From Prunella strophiata (lineage: Eukaryota; Chordata; Aves; Passeriformes; Prunellidae), in contig JAZBQD010000017.1 in the NCBI GenBank assembly GCA_036583965.1, positions 28,926,385-28,990,384 on the forward strand: a stretch of DNA of 64,000 nucleotides, given 5' to 3'. The notes beneath the pieces were generated by a model that made no database searches, was not told where the DNA came from, and was given only the letters and a program-made list of their open reading frames with translations. Position 1 is the first letter of the stretch, and every line of letters begins with the position of its first letter. Shown here one piece after another: positions 11,926 through 24,300 of this stretch. The position numbers and the translations under genes were made by a program.

Positions 11926-14900
11926 AAGTAAAAGCATCTTTGTTGATTAAACACTAGAAGAGATTACTCAGAGAGATTCTGGAGTCTTCATCCTTGCTCA
12001 TATTCCAGTCCTAGGAAAACTGCTTGCTCTATATGATGAATCAGACAATTTCCAGAGCTCTCTGCCAGTATCAACTATCCCTTGACTGTGGGAAGGTTTA
12101 GCCAGCACGCAGCACCCCTGTAAAACTTTGGACAAGTGGTAAAGCTCTCCACAGTAGAGCAGGACAATGCAGTTCTCACTACATCAGTGCTCCCTTCCTA
12201 GACAAAACAGAAACCTATGGCATCACCTGGCTGGCTGGCTATGGAATCACATGTGCCATCACTCACGTTGGCTTAGCATCCAGATCCTGAACGTGCCACT
12301 CCAGAATGCAGTGGAATTAAAAGTGCATATGGAAGAAGACTGCTGGTGAAAGATCACAGCTGGCTTTGCTTCACAAGTTCCACCACTGGCAAAAGGGAGT
12401 AGGCCTGGCTCGTAACCCTGGTGCCGCCATACATAAAGGCCTGTCCACAATTAAGATAAATCTTTACTGAACATAGTGGAATGCTGCTGGCATTGCCAGC
12501 TCTCTCTTCCTATGCTTTCCTCTAATTCCCTCAAAGAGACTTGCTTTGGCTTGAAACTTTCCTTGTTTGCACTCTGGCCAGAAGTAAAGTGTTTTGGATC
12601 TTTTCAGCAAAATCTGCTGGTTTTTAGTTCTCCACTTTGTTGCAAATTACTTCCAAACAAAAATAGTTCCAGAAATGAGCTCTCACTGTGAAGCATTTTG
12701 ACCAAATATAGGGAGAGTTTGCCTGATTGATTTTAAAAAAGGCATAAAATGTACTGAATCTAAAGATCAAATTGATTATGGCCCAAATTAACACATATAA
12801 TTTGATGCAAGATATCAACATGTATAGTCATTCAGCTATATCAAGACCTGAAAAGGGAGGAGACTTCTTTTGCACAATGTATTACACATCTCTAAATCCC
12901 ATCAATCTAGTTAGAATATAAAATAAATCAGTATTTTCTGATTTTCTTCCATTTAAAATAAAAATACCAAGAGCAGTTTAAATAACAAGAGAAGGTATAT
13001 ATAATACCACAGTCATCCACAAACCATGATCTTGCTTGCAAATAATTGATGATAAAATTTGTTTATTCAATGGTGTTTTGTTAATTGAAAGACTGAACTT
13101 TCCTTACAAAAAGCCTAGCTGTTTTAAAAATAAATACAGGTTGAAAAAAATCTGTAAAGAAAACAACTGAAAGTCTTCTCTCCCCTTCTAACTGGGAGAC
13201 CCTTAAATATCCTACTGCCCTTTTAATACAACCTTGTCCTGCTGTTTTAAGCTACAACTAGGAGAATCTTTCTACATTGGTGGTCAGAAGAGGGCAAACC
13301 ACCACGCCGTCATAATTTATTTCCATTCCTTATAGCATTTTTTTTTTTTTTGCTTCTCTTTTCCTACTACTCATTCTAACCTGCCTTGTATGAGCACTCT
13401 TCTGGAACCTTTTCACGGTAATTAACAGCAGTAAAATTCCAAGCAATGCTTAAAACCGATCACAAGACATTTGTTCATCTTCACTGCTTGCTGGCATAAA
13501 AATAACTCTTCCACATAATTATCTATCACATACAGCAATCTGCATAAGCAAACGGCTGAATTAGCTTGCTGGAAAACAATGAAAGACTGCATTCATAATT
13601 GCAATATGCACTCAGGAAACCTCAGAAATCTGTAAAAATTGATCTGTTTTCTGCAATATATCCTGTGATGCTACTTCTCATTTAGACGCTTAATAAGAAA
13701 CAAATGAAACAAACAAAACAAATAAACAGACAAACAAAAATCCACCAAAAAACCTCATGCAGTCAAACAAGGATGCAATCAAGAATTGTGCTGCTAAATG
13801 TGGGAGGCTGGCACTATCCTTTGAACAGAACTATTTGGAAGAGCAGATTAGAACAGAGTACAGACTGGTATCAAAGCCAGAGAGTAATTAGAGACAATTT
13901 CAAAATCAGTCCAAAGTCCCCAGAGAAGACAGGGAAGCTGTCTGTGTTCAAAAGTATGATGGAAAAGCATGAGATGAGCACACCAGGTGCTTGGAGAGCA
14001 AGCCATGTATACATAAGCCAAAGATCAAGGGTGTTCATTTAGGCACAAGGCTCCCAGGAGTGCTGCAGTATAGCAATGTTGGCAATCAGGACACAGAAAA
14101 GAGAGAATGGGAAAATAAAAGGAAAAAGAAAAGCAAGATTCCAGTAAGCCTGGGAAAGGATTTTAGTACTGTCCTGAAATCTGAGAACAAGAAAGCTGAG
14201 AAATTAAGAAGGACAGGGATCTGTCCTGGTTCTGCAGTGCTTCTGGGCTCTGGGGCACTGCTGTACACACCTCTGACAATGAAGACAGTCTGAGGCAGAA
14301 GGGCAGGAACAGAAAGGAAACAAATGACACAAAACCATCTAAAGATACTTGATTTGCAGCTTCTGGGATTCAGAGTGTATGCAAGGAGGGGAGGAAGCTC
14401 TCTCCTCTCAAAGGATCTTGCTCTTGGGACATGTCAGAGCAACACACATGTCTGCTTACATGGACTGCTCATCACTCCAGCTGTGATGCAGTAACCAAAG
14501 CCCAAATATCTGCAACTGGCCTCCTGACAGAAGAATTGCTACCTGCAACAGATGCAATTTGGACTTGGGGCTGGTGCATGTTTTTGTCAGAAACATTAGT
14601 GCAACAGGTTCAAATGTGATCAGAACTTCAGCAGTGGAGTGCAGCAACGCCCTGGTCTTAGCCTACAGAAAGATGTGACCAGAATCTACACAACCAGGGC
14701 CTACTTCCCTGTTCTTTGTGGCAGCAAGTTGCACAGAGCAGTGATACTGCAGGAAGACTGCAGGTTACAATCTTCACACACATTTGAACAAACATGGTCA
14801 GCCACCTTTCCTGAAATCACAGCTCTCACACATTTGGCCCTTATGCTAAATTTGTAACCACAGCTCCCTGTTGCAATTAGAATTTCTGTAATTGCAGACT

Positions 14901-15896
14901 CTGAATACAAATGCTTTTAGTGTTTAAGTAAGTATTTTCCTTGTCTTGTCTAGATCTTTCATCCTCACTAAAGCAGCATGCACTGAGACTAGAAAACCAC
15001 ACATGGATGCTGACACCAGTCTAAGTTTTCCCCCTTTCCCAAAGGCCATATGACTCATGGCAGAGGGCATGTGATACTTCTCTGGGAATTAGCACCTATC
15101 TTTTCTTAATGCTGATCCTTACTTCTTCCTTTCCCTGGAGCTAGAATAAAGGATGGGAGTCATGGCAAAAAAATCATGTTCATACCCTCCACCCAGCCCT
15201 AGTCTGAAGTGCAGATGCTAACCTTATTGTGTTGGATGTGCCTGTAAAGTCCTCATGACTGCTAAGAGGCAGAAAATGGAGTAGGTTTTCCCCAACTGGG
15301 CCCACTGTGCTACTCCAAAATAGTAGCAGACACAACTTCCTTGTGGAAGCGCAGTGAAAGAGGTAAGGAGGTGCAGGAAGAAGAGAAAGGCAAAATTGTG
15401 CCTTGCTTATTCTCTTGCATTTATTGAGTCCCTTAGATTCACACAATTTGACATGTTCTTCTTTTGAACATGTCCTTGAAAGGTTAGTTCAAGCACTGGT
15501 GCAGCTTCAGATGTGCTGCCTTTCATCTCAGCTCCCTATTGCTCCTATCCTCTTGCATTGATTGCCCAGACAATAAACACGTGTATGTCTATGACCTGTT
15601 CCTCCTGTGTATGCACTGCAGTTGGCTCAGTATCTTTGCCTCTGCATACAACAAATATGTTTGTAATTAACAGATACTGCAGTAAGCCCATGCACTGTGA
15701 GCTCTTTGCACACTGAAGAAAAACAAGTCTCCTGCACTGGAAAGCTTCTCCTACTAGGGCACAACTATTGGGGAAAAGTTGAGTTCTGCATCCACCACAG
15801 TAAAAATACTGACCCCTCTTTAAACTGAGGTAAGCATTTGCTTCTAAACTACATGGGAAGGATGAGTTTAGGTTGAATGGCACCACAGTCACATAC
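11926..15896. other. Unique intronic sequence without recognised features
   Basis: No exon, repeat family or RNA gene was recognised. AT-rich stretches such as 12700-13700 are plain unique sequence as far as I can see by eye. Confidence 0.5.
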
Positions 15897-16071
15897 CAGC
15901 TCCAAATGCAAAGAAGAAACTCTTGTCTGGGTGCTCTTCCAGCAGGTCCTTCACCCTCCTGCCCATTCGCTCATTTCGTTTGTAGATGAGCTCCTGCCGG
16001 AAGTAGCTGTCTATTTCTTGGGCAGTAATGCGTTCATGGGCTGGAAGTGTAGCATTAATGAAATTTGGGAC
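15897..16071 (-). CDS. TRABD2A: TRABD2A internal exon (175 bp, phase 0/1)
   Basis: The acceptor is a T-rich tract ending CTACCTTAG and the donor is GCTG|GTATGT. The exon encodes 58 codons plus one base, starting [10 protein letters not shown], passing [17 protein letters not shown] and ending [11 protein letters not shown]. It contains a second potential glycosylation site (NAT). The last residues FGAG form the first part of the second GX2H motif of TIKI enzymes; the histidine sits on the next exon, and the glycine codon before it is split G|GT by a phase-1 intron. GX2H motifs are held to bind the catalytic metal in the TIKI/TraB family. Every residue block matches the family without gaps, so I regard the exon as functional. 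Confidence 0.9.
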
Positions 16072-18198
16072 CTAAGGTAGAAAAAAAAATCTTCATGAAA
16101 GGGGAATTTATTTCACAGACAGCCATTACGCACAGGCATTTTTGTTCCAGAGTGTGGCAACTGCCTCATCCCTCAAGGCACAGCCAGTAGGACAAAACCC
16201 AAAGCAAGCCAAAAAAATACTTAACAACCTGCTAATTAGGCATGATGCTTCATTTCTATCAATGCATCATTTCATAAGCTAGCCAGATGGATTTTTTTTT
16301 ATTCAAAGTCAAAAAATACTATCATTTTGCCACGCTGAAGACCCTAAATCCTGATCGGTCAGTTGAAGAAAGTAAGTATTTGCCCCTAACTGCCTTTAGC
16401 TACATACCTCTTTCTTAAATTGCCATAGGTATGACATAACTATAATGATAATTATGCTCTTCTAAGAGAATTTGACTGGTATCAGAGCCCTCAGGCTATC
16501 AAAGAATAACTGTGCAATTTGAAGTAGTTAAAAAAAAATCTCTAAACTTTAAGAGGGCCAGATTTTGTCAAGAAAGAGCGTGTTACCACCTCCAGTTGCC
16601 CTGTCCTGATGGCATCTTTTAAAATGCTAGCTTCCTCCCCTGGGGCCCCCAAGGACAGCTGTGGCTGTACACTACCCTGACCTCTTGCCAGTGGAGAGAA
16701 AATGTGGGTCTGCAATTGTTGCAGCAATCCTGGCTTCTCGACAAGTAGCTTTAGGCATTCAGTTATGGGGACAGTTAACTAAAGCGCCTGCAAGCAGAGC
16801 CACTAATAAGCCAGGTGCTTCCCCTTGCAAAGCTGCAGCAGATGCAGAGACTTTGGAGCCCCTCAGAGACTATTACAGAACCTTTCCAAAGGGTAGTTTG
16901 CCCAGAGGTAGTCATCTACAGCGCAAGCATGGAGTCAAATACAACTTACTGAGAAGTTCTACTTAAAACATAAACTGACAGTGTGGCAAACTATCAGTAT
17001 TCAGCTCTGCTGCCAAGGAGAGTGCCCTGAGGTGGAGCCCCTCACATTAAGCAGAGGACAGTTTTTCCCTTGGCAACATGCCTGTCACATAAAGAGCTGC
17101 TCTCTCCAAGGACCTAGAAGGGCAATGTCTGCAGTCTGTAACATCTCCACAGGATAGTGGTGCAGCATCTGCATCCTCTTAAAATGCTGGTCTCCTCTGA
17201 GAAGTCTTTTGAAACCTATGCATGGAGTGCATGGTGTAAAAGCTAGGCAGCATTAATGACCAGGATGCCTGCACCTGCAGGAGGGTGGGTGTGCAGGATG
17301 GAAGGAAGCAGCACACACACAGAGCTCAGCACCAGAGAAGCAGGAGTTAGTATGACTCTGCACTGTATGTCATAGCAAAATGGTTATTCAGAACAGAAAG
17401 CTCAGGTATCAACACCTATTCAGCACTCTAAGCATAGAGCCTGTGTTTTCACTGATGTGCACAAACTGCCAGGCAATACCTCACAAACAAGAACAGAGAG
17501 GCCTGATGTCTCAGCCTGAGGTTAGTTAATCTAACAGCCCAAACAGGCCAAATTGGTCCCTGCTGGGCATTTTCTCATGGTTTAAAGATCAGTGTTACAT
17601 TCCATTGTGCTGCTTAGGAAACCATCTCCATAAACCCAAGTCTGTGAGGTCTCAGAAGGTCTCTTTTAGTTCACATTCAGTCTAAACCTATCTTTTCTTT
17701 GTTTCACTCTATTTCTCTTCTTTGGGCCTTGTCCATGGCACACAATCATACTGATAGGGGACATTAAAAAGCTTATAACTCTCCCAGCCTTACGAAAGTG
17801 CCCAAGTCACGAGTGCATTTCTCTGTTCCTATTCACAGAAGAGAGCCTGCTGCTGCTTTCTGTTGGCATTAGGTTTGCTCATACCTAAACTAGGGTAATT
17901 CCACAGGATCCTTAAGAAAGTAAATTATTAACTCATAGAGCTTTGATGCTAAAGCGAACACTGCAGTCATGCAAAAGGGAAAGCCAGGTGCACCTTGGCT
18001 GCTTGGGTGCAAGAGAGGGGTTGAAGTGGTGCAAACTCCTGGAACAGAAAGCTGAGGAAAGCAGACGTGCCAGGGAGCCAGCAACATGCCCCCAGCCCTC
18101 ACCCAGAAAGGGCCTGCCTGAGGAGACACAAGCACACGTGTCACAGGGGTTAGCACTACAGGGAGATGTGTGTAGTAGGCTGCAGTGGCAAGACTCAC
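16072..18198 (-). other. TRABD2A intron, 2.1 kb
   Basis: It is bounded by GTGAGT at 18198-18193 and CTTAG at 16076-16072 on the minus strand. It is a phase-0 intron with no recognised element inside. The open frames that cross its edges are chance extensions of the exons. Confidence 0.85.
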
Positions 18199-18345
18199 TT
18201 GAGAAGTGTCATGGTTGAAGATGATGGAGCTGAGGTCCCCACAGTTGTAATGCTTGATAAGGTCTTCTGTCGTATAGGGGATCTGGAAACTGCCTGCTCG
18301 GAGGCTCTCCTGCTGCAAGAGAGTCTGATTCAAAGCAAAGACCAC
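18199..18345 (-). CDS. TRABD2A: TRABD2A internal exon (147 bp, 49 codons, phase 0/0)
   Basis: On the minus strand the sequence CTCCCTCAG precedes the exon and GTGAGT follows it, so both splice sites are strong. The 49 codons run from [10 protein letters not shown] through [18 protein letters not shown] to NHDTSQ, which is the middle of the TIKI/TraB domain. Residues NQT form a potential N-glycosylation site, expected for an extracellular enzyme. There are no stops and no frameshift. An open frame extends further on both sides of the exon (17890-18402), but the extra sequence reads into intron and does not resemble TIKI. The next upstream exon, which should encode the segment ending in NGLNFSQ in the family, was searched for by eye in 18346-64000 and not found. 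Confidence 0.88.
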
Positions 18346-21300
18346 CTGAGGGAGGGGGAGAAGGGAGGAAAAGACAGAGTTCCTGGTAAGTTCTCTTTTC
18401 ATCCCATGAGAAAGTCACAGACACACAGCCACCAGCTGAAGGCTCTCTGAAGCTGCTCCTGCTCTGAGCCTGCCAGTCTAGACATCACCAACCCATGCCT
18501 CCTACAGCTCCACAGGTACTCACACCTTGGATCCTGGCTGCTCAGAGGGAATGGACTCAGCACATTTAACTCAGTGGGGTTTTGCCTGTGACTTGATTAA
18601 CACAAATGATACAAAGGGGCACGCTGAAGCAGGGGCAATCTTGCTCAGCACCAGACGACAGTCTGCCTGACCACCACAGAGCCCAGGGCCTGACAGGCTC
18701 CTATCCTCATATCTCCTCAGCCACCTACCTAAATTAAGCATGGCTTCTCCTTGTTTGCCCTTCCATCCTCATCTGCAAGAACAGTCACAGGCTGTTGTTT
18801 CCTGCTTTGTGTCTCCTCCCAGACACCACATCTATTTCAGGCAGGAATGGCTCTCTGGAGCAGGCCAGGGAACAGTGCTGGCTGTTGGGGGACACAAGAA
18901 GCTGCTCTCCCTGCAGCTGCTCAGCACTCAGTCTCTCCCAGCTGACTGCCTCCACAGGCAGGGTGCTGACAGCATTCCTTCCTCCTCAGCCTTCCCCTGG
19001 GAATGAAAACATTCCCATCCCCTTTGCCTAAAGGAGAACTCTGTGGCTGCCACAGCTTCTACCCCCAGGGACCCTTCTGTTGCCTGTAAAGAGAGAAGAT
19101 CAGAGAAGAGCACCCTGCAGATGTGGCTGCCTCCCCACCGCCAGCACAGCAGGACTCTCCAAGGTGGTGGCCTCGGGGCCTGACCCAGACACTGGCTGCT
19201 GATCCAACTGCCCCCTGTCTCACTGCACAGCCCGTGAGGGTGGCAGCCACTTTAAAGGGACAAGAGAGCACTCTGGACCAACAGGTGTCTCTGAAGCCAA
19301 ACAGATGCAGAATCTCTGTGCCTCTAGCCACTGCAGACAGCTGCCACCAAGCTCCAGGAAGGCAGGAAGCCAAGGAAAGACTTGGGGTGGAAACTCACCA
19401 GGCTGAACATGGGATGCCTGTGGGCACCTTTGGTGAGGCATGGAGCTGCATACTCCCCTGTGCAGGGACCAGTCCTCTGTCAGCACCTGGCAAGTAAAAC
19501 ACTACCATCTCTTCCAAGCACATCTCTTCATGCTAACACTCATATTATCACTGGCTTTCACACCAAAACTGGACAACTGTAACAAGCTTTCTGGCTACCT
19601 ACTGGCTCTTTATTTTTAAAGGAAGTAAGTTCAGATACACTGCTTTGAATTTTTTCAAAAATTACTCATGAGAGTGTTATTTTGTAAGCTCTGATTACTC
19701 TCTGTGTAATTAACTCCTCCTGGACATTTGCCTCAAACACCATCAAAGGCAGTCTAGAACTGAAAGTATTTGCCAACACTATGAAACTCACACATGAATA
19801 AGCATACTCAATGTACTGAGACTATGTGAACCAAATTTTGGGATTACAGAGCAGATGTGGAAACAAACAGGTGCAACTTCCCTCCCTGACCACAATCATA
19901 TTACAGAAAGGTGCAAATTCCACCAGACTTTGAAATCATGCTGTCCCCACTACAGCTAGACTTACCTCTTTGGATCCAAATCTCTGTGCATGTAACACAA
20001 TATGAAAGCACATAACACAGCACTAATTCTGGGAGGGTGACTAGCAACATTCACTCACATCTCATGTTTGCAAAAAGGGAAAGAATTCACTTTGTTGGTA
20101 CAAGCTGCACTCAACTAAAATAATAACTCCACGTGGGCACTTGGCATCAAAGCAGTGGCTATCTTGCAAAGGACCTTTGTCAGGTTTTAAAGTAAATTGA
20201 ACAAAGCCAAATTGAAACCACTTTACATCTGAACAAAAGTTTGAATGCAGGCTGGGGTTTATCATACTCCAAAGTCATCATTTTCCATTTGTTTGGCTTG
20301 AGAGAATTCTTAGTGGATGCTAATGACCAGACAACATTCACTGAGAGACAAGCTAAATCCATCCTGAAACTATGGGACTTCTACAGCCATGACTGCTAGG
20401 TCATGCCAGGAAAATGTCATATGTACAATCAGTCCAGCTGAAAGCACTTCCATGAGAACGGCCTATTTTTAAGCTATTGGACACCACCTGCTTGATTATT
20501 TGCCATTAAAGCAATATGTCCTTTCCCAGACTTGGAAACAATGACCAGACAGTCCCTGTCCAGCCAGCAGTCAGGAAATGTCACAGCCTCCTGAGCTGGC
20601 CAGGTAGCACTGTCTCAATGCAGACTAAGCACATCAAAGAGGCTTTGCAATCTTTACTGTTTGATTTTCATCCAAACACAAACCAGTAGAGGGTAACTGG
20701 CTTCTGGGGGGAAAACACCAGCCTGCTGGGTGAGATGTGAGAAAAAAATACAATCTTCCTCTCTCTGCTGCACCTCTGTCTGCAGCCTGTACTGCTGCTG
20801 TCACTTGCTCTGCACGCTACCCTCAGGTCATACAGATCTCTTCCCTCCTCCCTTGCAATGTGCTTCAGGTGGAATAGATTCAGTCTTGCCTCCAAACAGA
20901 CAGGGCCTGCACTGCAGCAGCCAGGCCAAGCCATACAGGCATCTTCCTTCCTGTGAGCACACAGTAAGCTGCAAAGAGCTACATAAATCTGCCCCAAAAG
21001 CACAGCATAAATTTCAATTATGACCTACAGTTACGGAGGATCACTGCGCACATTTCACAGGAACAGAGGCAACTCACCCCCTCTTCCTCCATATCTCTAA
21101 TCTTACTGCTGACATGACAAAAAACTGCCTCAGTGAGGCAGCTTTGGCAGCTCTGTGGCCTTTGTTGAGGGTACATCTTTCTGGCTGGAGGTGTGAGAGG
21201 TGATACTGGACATATGAAGAAATTTCAGGATGGCAGAAGCTGAAGGGCTTGCCTGCCCAAATGGGAAAGCATGAAAGACATTTTACAATGCAGTTGTTAA

Positions 21301-24300
21301 TGTTTCATCTCAAAGAACAAACTGTCCCAGCTCACTGCTCAAGACTCCTACATCCCATCCTAACCACAAATGCCTGGGGACAGAGCATCCAGCAGCCTGC
21401 CTTGGACTCCATGGCCGTGTTGGTGGTTTGTGTAGCAATGCATCGGCTGCTTTTCCTTGTCATGGAGGACTACAGCTGTTCCCTGTCAGCTCAGACTTCC
21501 CCACAAGCAACGTCTTTCTGCACTCAGACCTAGACCTGTATCCTATCACTGTACCTAGTATATGAGGGGGAGTCACACAAGAACCACATGAAGTCCCCCA
21601 TATAGAGAGTGGACACCTTGGTGCTGTGAGGGACAGGGGTGGTCTCTGCTCCTTTGAGGACAGCAGCAGCAGCTCAAGTCCTTCTGCACCAGAAGTAAGA
21701 AAAGTCAAGACACAACAAAGAGGCAGAAATCAAGAGAGCATCAATGTCCTTGACAATCAGCCCTCCCTAATGAGTTACAGTAATTCATGCATCAGGCTTT
21801 GCACAGCTGGAGTACAAGAAATTTTGTTGTCAAAAATACTTTCCACATCAGCTGGTCTGAACAGAGCAGTGGCATCTGCTGGAGGGGAGATGATGGCACA
21901 CCTACTGAACAACTACACAGGATTACAGTTTGCCATCAGCATGAGTGTACAGCCTCTCAAAGCAATGTGATAGTTCCTCTCAATTCCTCTATCACTCCTG
22001 CCTTCTTTTGGGGGGGGGAATTGAAAGTCCTCAGAAAGAGAAGGGGATGTGGGGGTAAAGGGGCAGGATCTGTTTGAGATATCAGAGGTTGCTTAAAGCT
22101 CTGCCCTGGTGAGAAGGTTATCTTCAGTAAATAGTAATGGATAAACATTGTCAGAGTCTCAAAAAAAAGGTAAGATTCCTGAACCTACTGTTCTTAAAGG
22201 ATTTAATTTACTGAGATGGGTCTTGCTCAGAAGTTGATAACTCATTATCTGTCATTACTTCTCAAAGAAAACATCAGACTAGGTGCAAAGTGATGCTTAA
22301 AGAAGACCACAGCCATCAAACTCTGCAAATTGGATCTCAGTCTTGTTTACCAGATGTGAAAAACTGAAGAAAGTCAACAGAGCAGAATCAAGTACCACAT
22401 CAGCAGCTGGTCTGAAATTACTATATTTGCTAGGGACAAATATTGCTCACCTTCCAAAACTCCCATTCAATCCTGCAGTCCTTTCATTGCTAATAATTCC
22501 AAGCAGTTAAGAAAACAGCAAATATGGAAAGGTTAAAAAGAATTTTTCGATTTTTCTTAAAAATGAAACCTAAGAATCTGGGTAGATCTGAGCTCCTCCA
22601 GCAGGTGGTACAGAAAGTATTCAACTGTCTTGCAGATATCTCTTGCATTACACTATTTTACTATTTCCAAGATCTTTCCTGCATTGGAATCCACAGAAAT
22701 CACTCTACATTCATCCTCCTTGCAAGACTATTCTTCCTCATTTCACACACCCCCTCCAGCAACTCCATCCTACTCTGCTCCATTAAGTGTATTCATACTA
22801 GCATCAAAGCATCTTCTGAAAAGATGCATTTGGAGAACAAAAGTAACAAGTTTATTAGAAAGGGATTTTTTATCTCCCACCTCCCATTTTCACTGTGATC
22901 TCTGTTTTCCCCCAACCCTCTCCCTTTTTGTACTGTGGAAAAAATCGATTAAGCTCTCCAGTATACATATTGCTGCAAACCTCATTCTCCTCCTGGAGAT
23001 TTCTTCAGTTGTCAGGAGACACTTGTCCCCTTTGCTAGCATTGTTGGAGTGGCCTGCTAGGCTAAGGGGGTGGGGAAAAGGGAGTTAGAGCCTGGCAGAT
23101 GCCTTTTTTGTCAAAGACAAAAGACCCCCTGCCATCCTCTCCACTCTTCAGTACTTTCATCCACATTGGATCAAAGTGCTGTTCTGCATATGAAAGGAAC
23201 CTGGCATTATTCGCCTCAAATTAGCCTATCGCCATCCCGCTAGCCTCCAAGTCTTCCCAACAAAAGCACTCACATCTGTTCCATCATTTGCCTCATCTTC
23301 GGGGTTTTTTTCTTTCTGCTCTCAGTTTTTGAGGGCCATTCAGCCCCTTGAATTATAGTCTGGGGAGCATCTTCCTTGCTCTGGGATCGCTCAGCCGGAC
23401 AATTTGCTTTTAATTGTCTTAAGGAATCATGGGCTGCTTTTGGGTCCTTCCCAGAGACAAACTGCATCCATTACAGCTTCCATTCAGCCTCTTCAGCCAA
23501 TTCTTTCCCTTTTTCTCCTTCTTCTCAAAAGCACATTTCTCTCCTTACTCTTCACCTGGAGGAGACCATTGCTTCTCTGGGCCAATGAACACTATTGCCC
23601 CAAATCAAACTGGGCCTTAAATCAAAAGCATCATGACTATCAAAGTCAATAATCCTCCTTTGTCATGGTAATGATCCAGGAGGCCAAGTGTTGAGAAGAA
23701 AGCAGGATTTCTTGCTCCAATGTGATGCAGCTCCTTAGAAGTCTGGTAAGCCTTCAACAGTAAGTTGAGACTGGCAATGCCAGAGCCTGGAAGCCTGAAC
23801 CCACCTACCATGAGCAGCTCCTGCACACACAGGCAGGAGAAGTCTGATTTTGGCATGGACTGAAAGTGGCAAAAGGAGGTTTAACTGACCATCTGCAGCT
23901 TTCAGAGCAGTCTAAGTCACTTTCAGAACTATTGCTTTAGTAATGAAGACAGAAAAATAAGGCAAGTTCTCAAACTTGAACCCTTTCTGTGAGAAAGACT
24001 GGATTGAAGCCATTGGCAGAGACAGGTTGTATGAGGGACTCGCCCAGCAGACAAGAGACAACAGTAGAAGTCAGTGAAATGAAAGGAAATGGAAAGTACT
24101 TTAGGTTACTTATGAGTTACACATTTCCCATGGGCTTTGTATTATTTATATTTGTTTGTTTGTTTGTTTTTTTTTCCTCAAAGTCAGCATTGCAGGTAGA
24201 GGGAGCACCTTTTCTGTAGCAGGATCATCCAAGTCCCTTAGATGACATCCAGTTTGCTTCAAGTCAGACAAAAAAATGCTGACACATGTAAAGGCAGTGA

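Larger units (their letters stand above)
2716..15896 (-). other. TRABD2A intron, 13.2 kb
   Basis: The intron is bounded by GTATGT (15896) and TGCAG (2716) on the minus strand. Besides the CR1 fragments at 2962-3125 and 11100-11925 and the T/G block at 9757-9930, it is unique AT-leaning sequence in which I see no exon, RNA gene or other repeat family. Short items are a (GAGAGAACAAA)x3 repeat at 3586-3618, an X-box-like site at 5101-5114, and a perfect hairpin at 10068-10091. Confidence 0.8.
2625..18345 (-). other. TRABD2A: Partial gene: TRABD2A/TIKI1-like Wnt metalloprotease, three internal exons and two introns
   Basis: This span covers the three exons I can join on the minus strand: 18345-18199, 16071-15897 and 2715-2625. 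All introns begin GT and end AG, and the phases agree (0, then 1), giving 137 complete codons plus a two-base remainder with no stop. TIKI proteins are membrane-anchored or secreted TraB/PrgY-family metalloproteases that clip the N-terminus of Wnt ligands and so dampen Wnt signalling. The choice of TRABD2A over its paralogue TRABD2B rests on recalled family sequence: the segments around [25 protein letters not shown] and [10 protein letters not shown] resemble TIKI1 more, although NHDTSQ and the [14 protein letters not shown] stretch look like TIKI2. The signal peptide, the first GX2H motif and the C-terminal anchor are not in the window. Confidence 0.85.

Noticed and set aside
23270..23467. 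Possible coding exon on the minus strand
   Set aside because: The donor is strong but there is no polypyrimidine tract or acceptor, and the peptide matches no TIKI segment. Kept only as a possible regulatory or alternative first exon.
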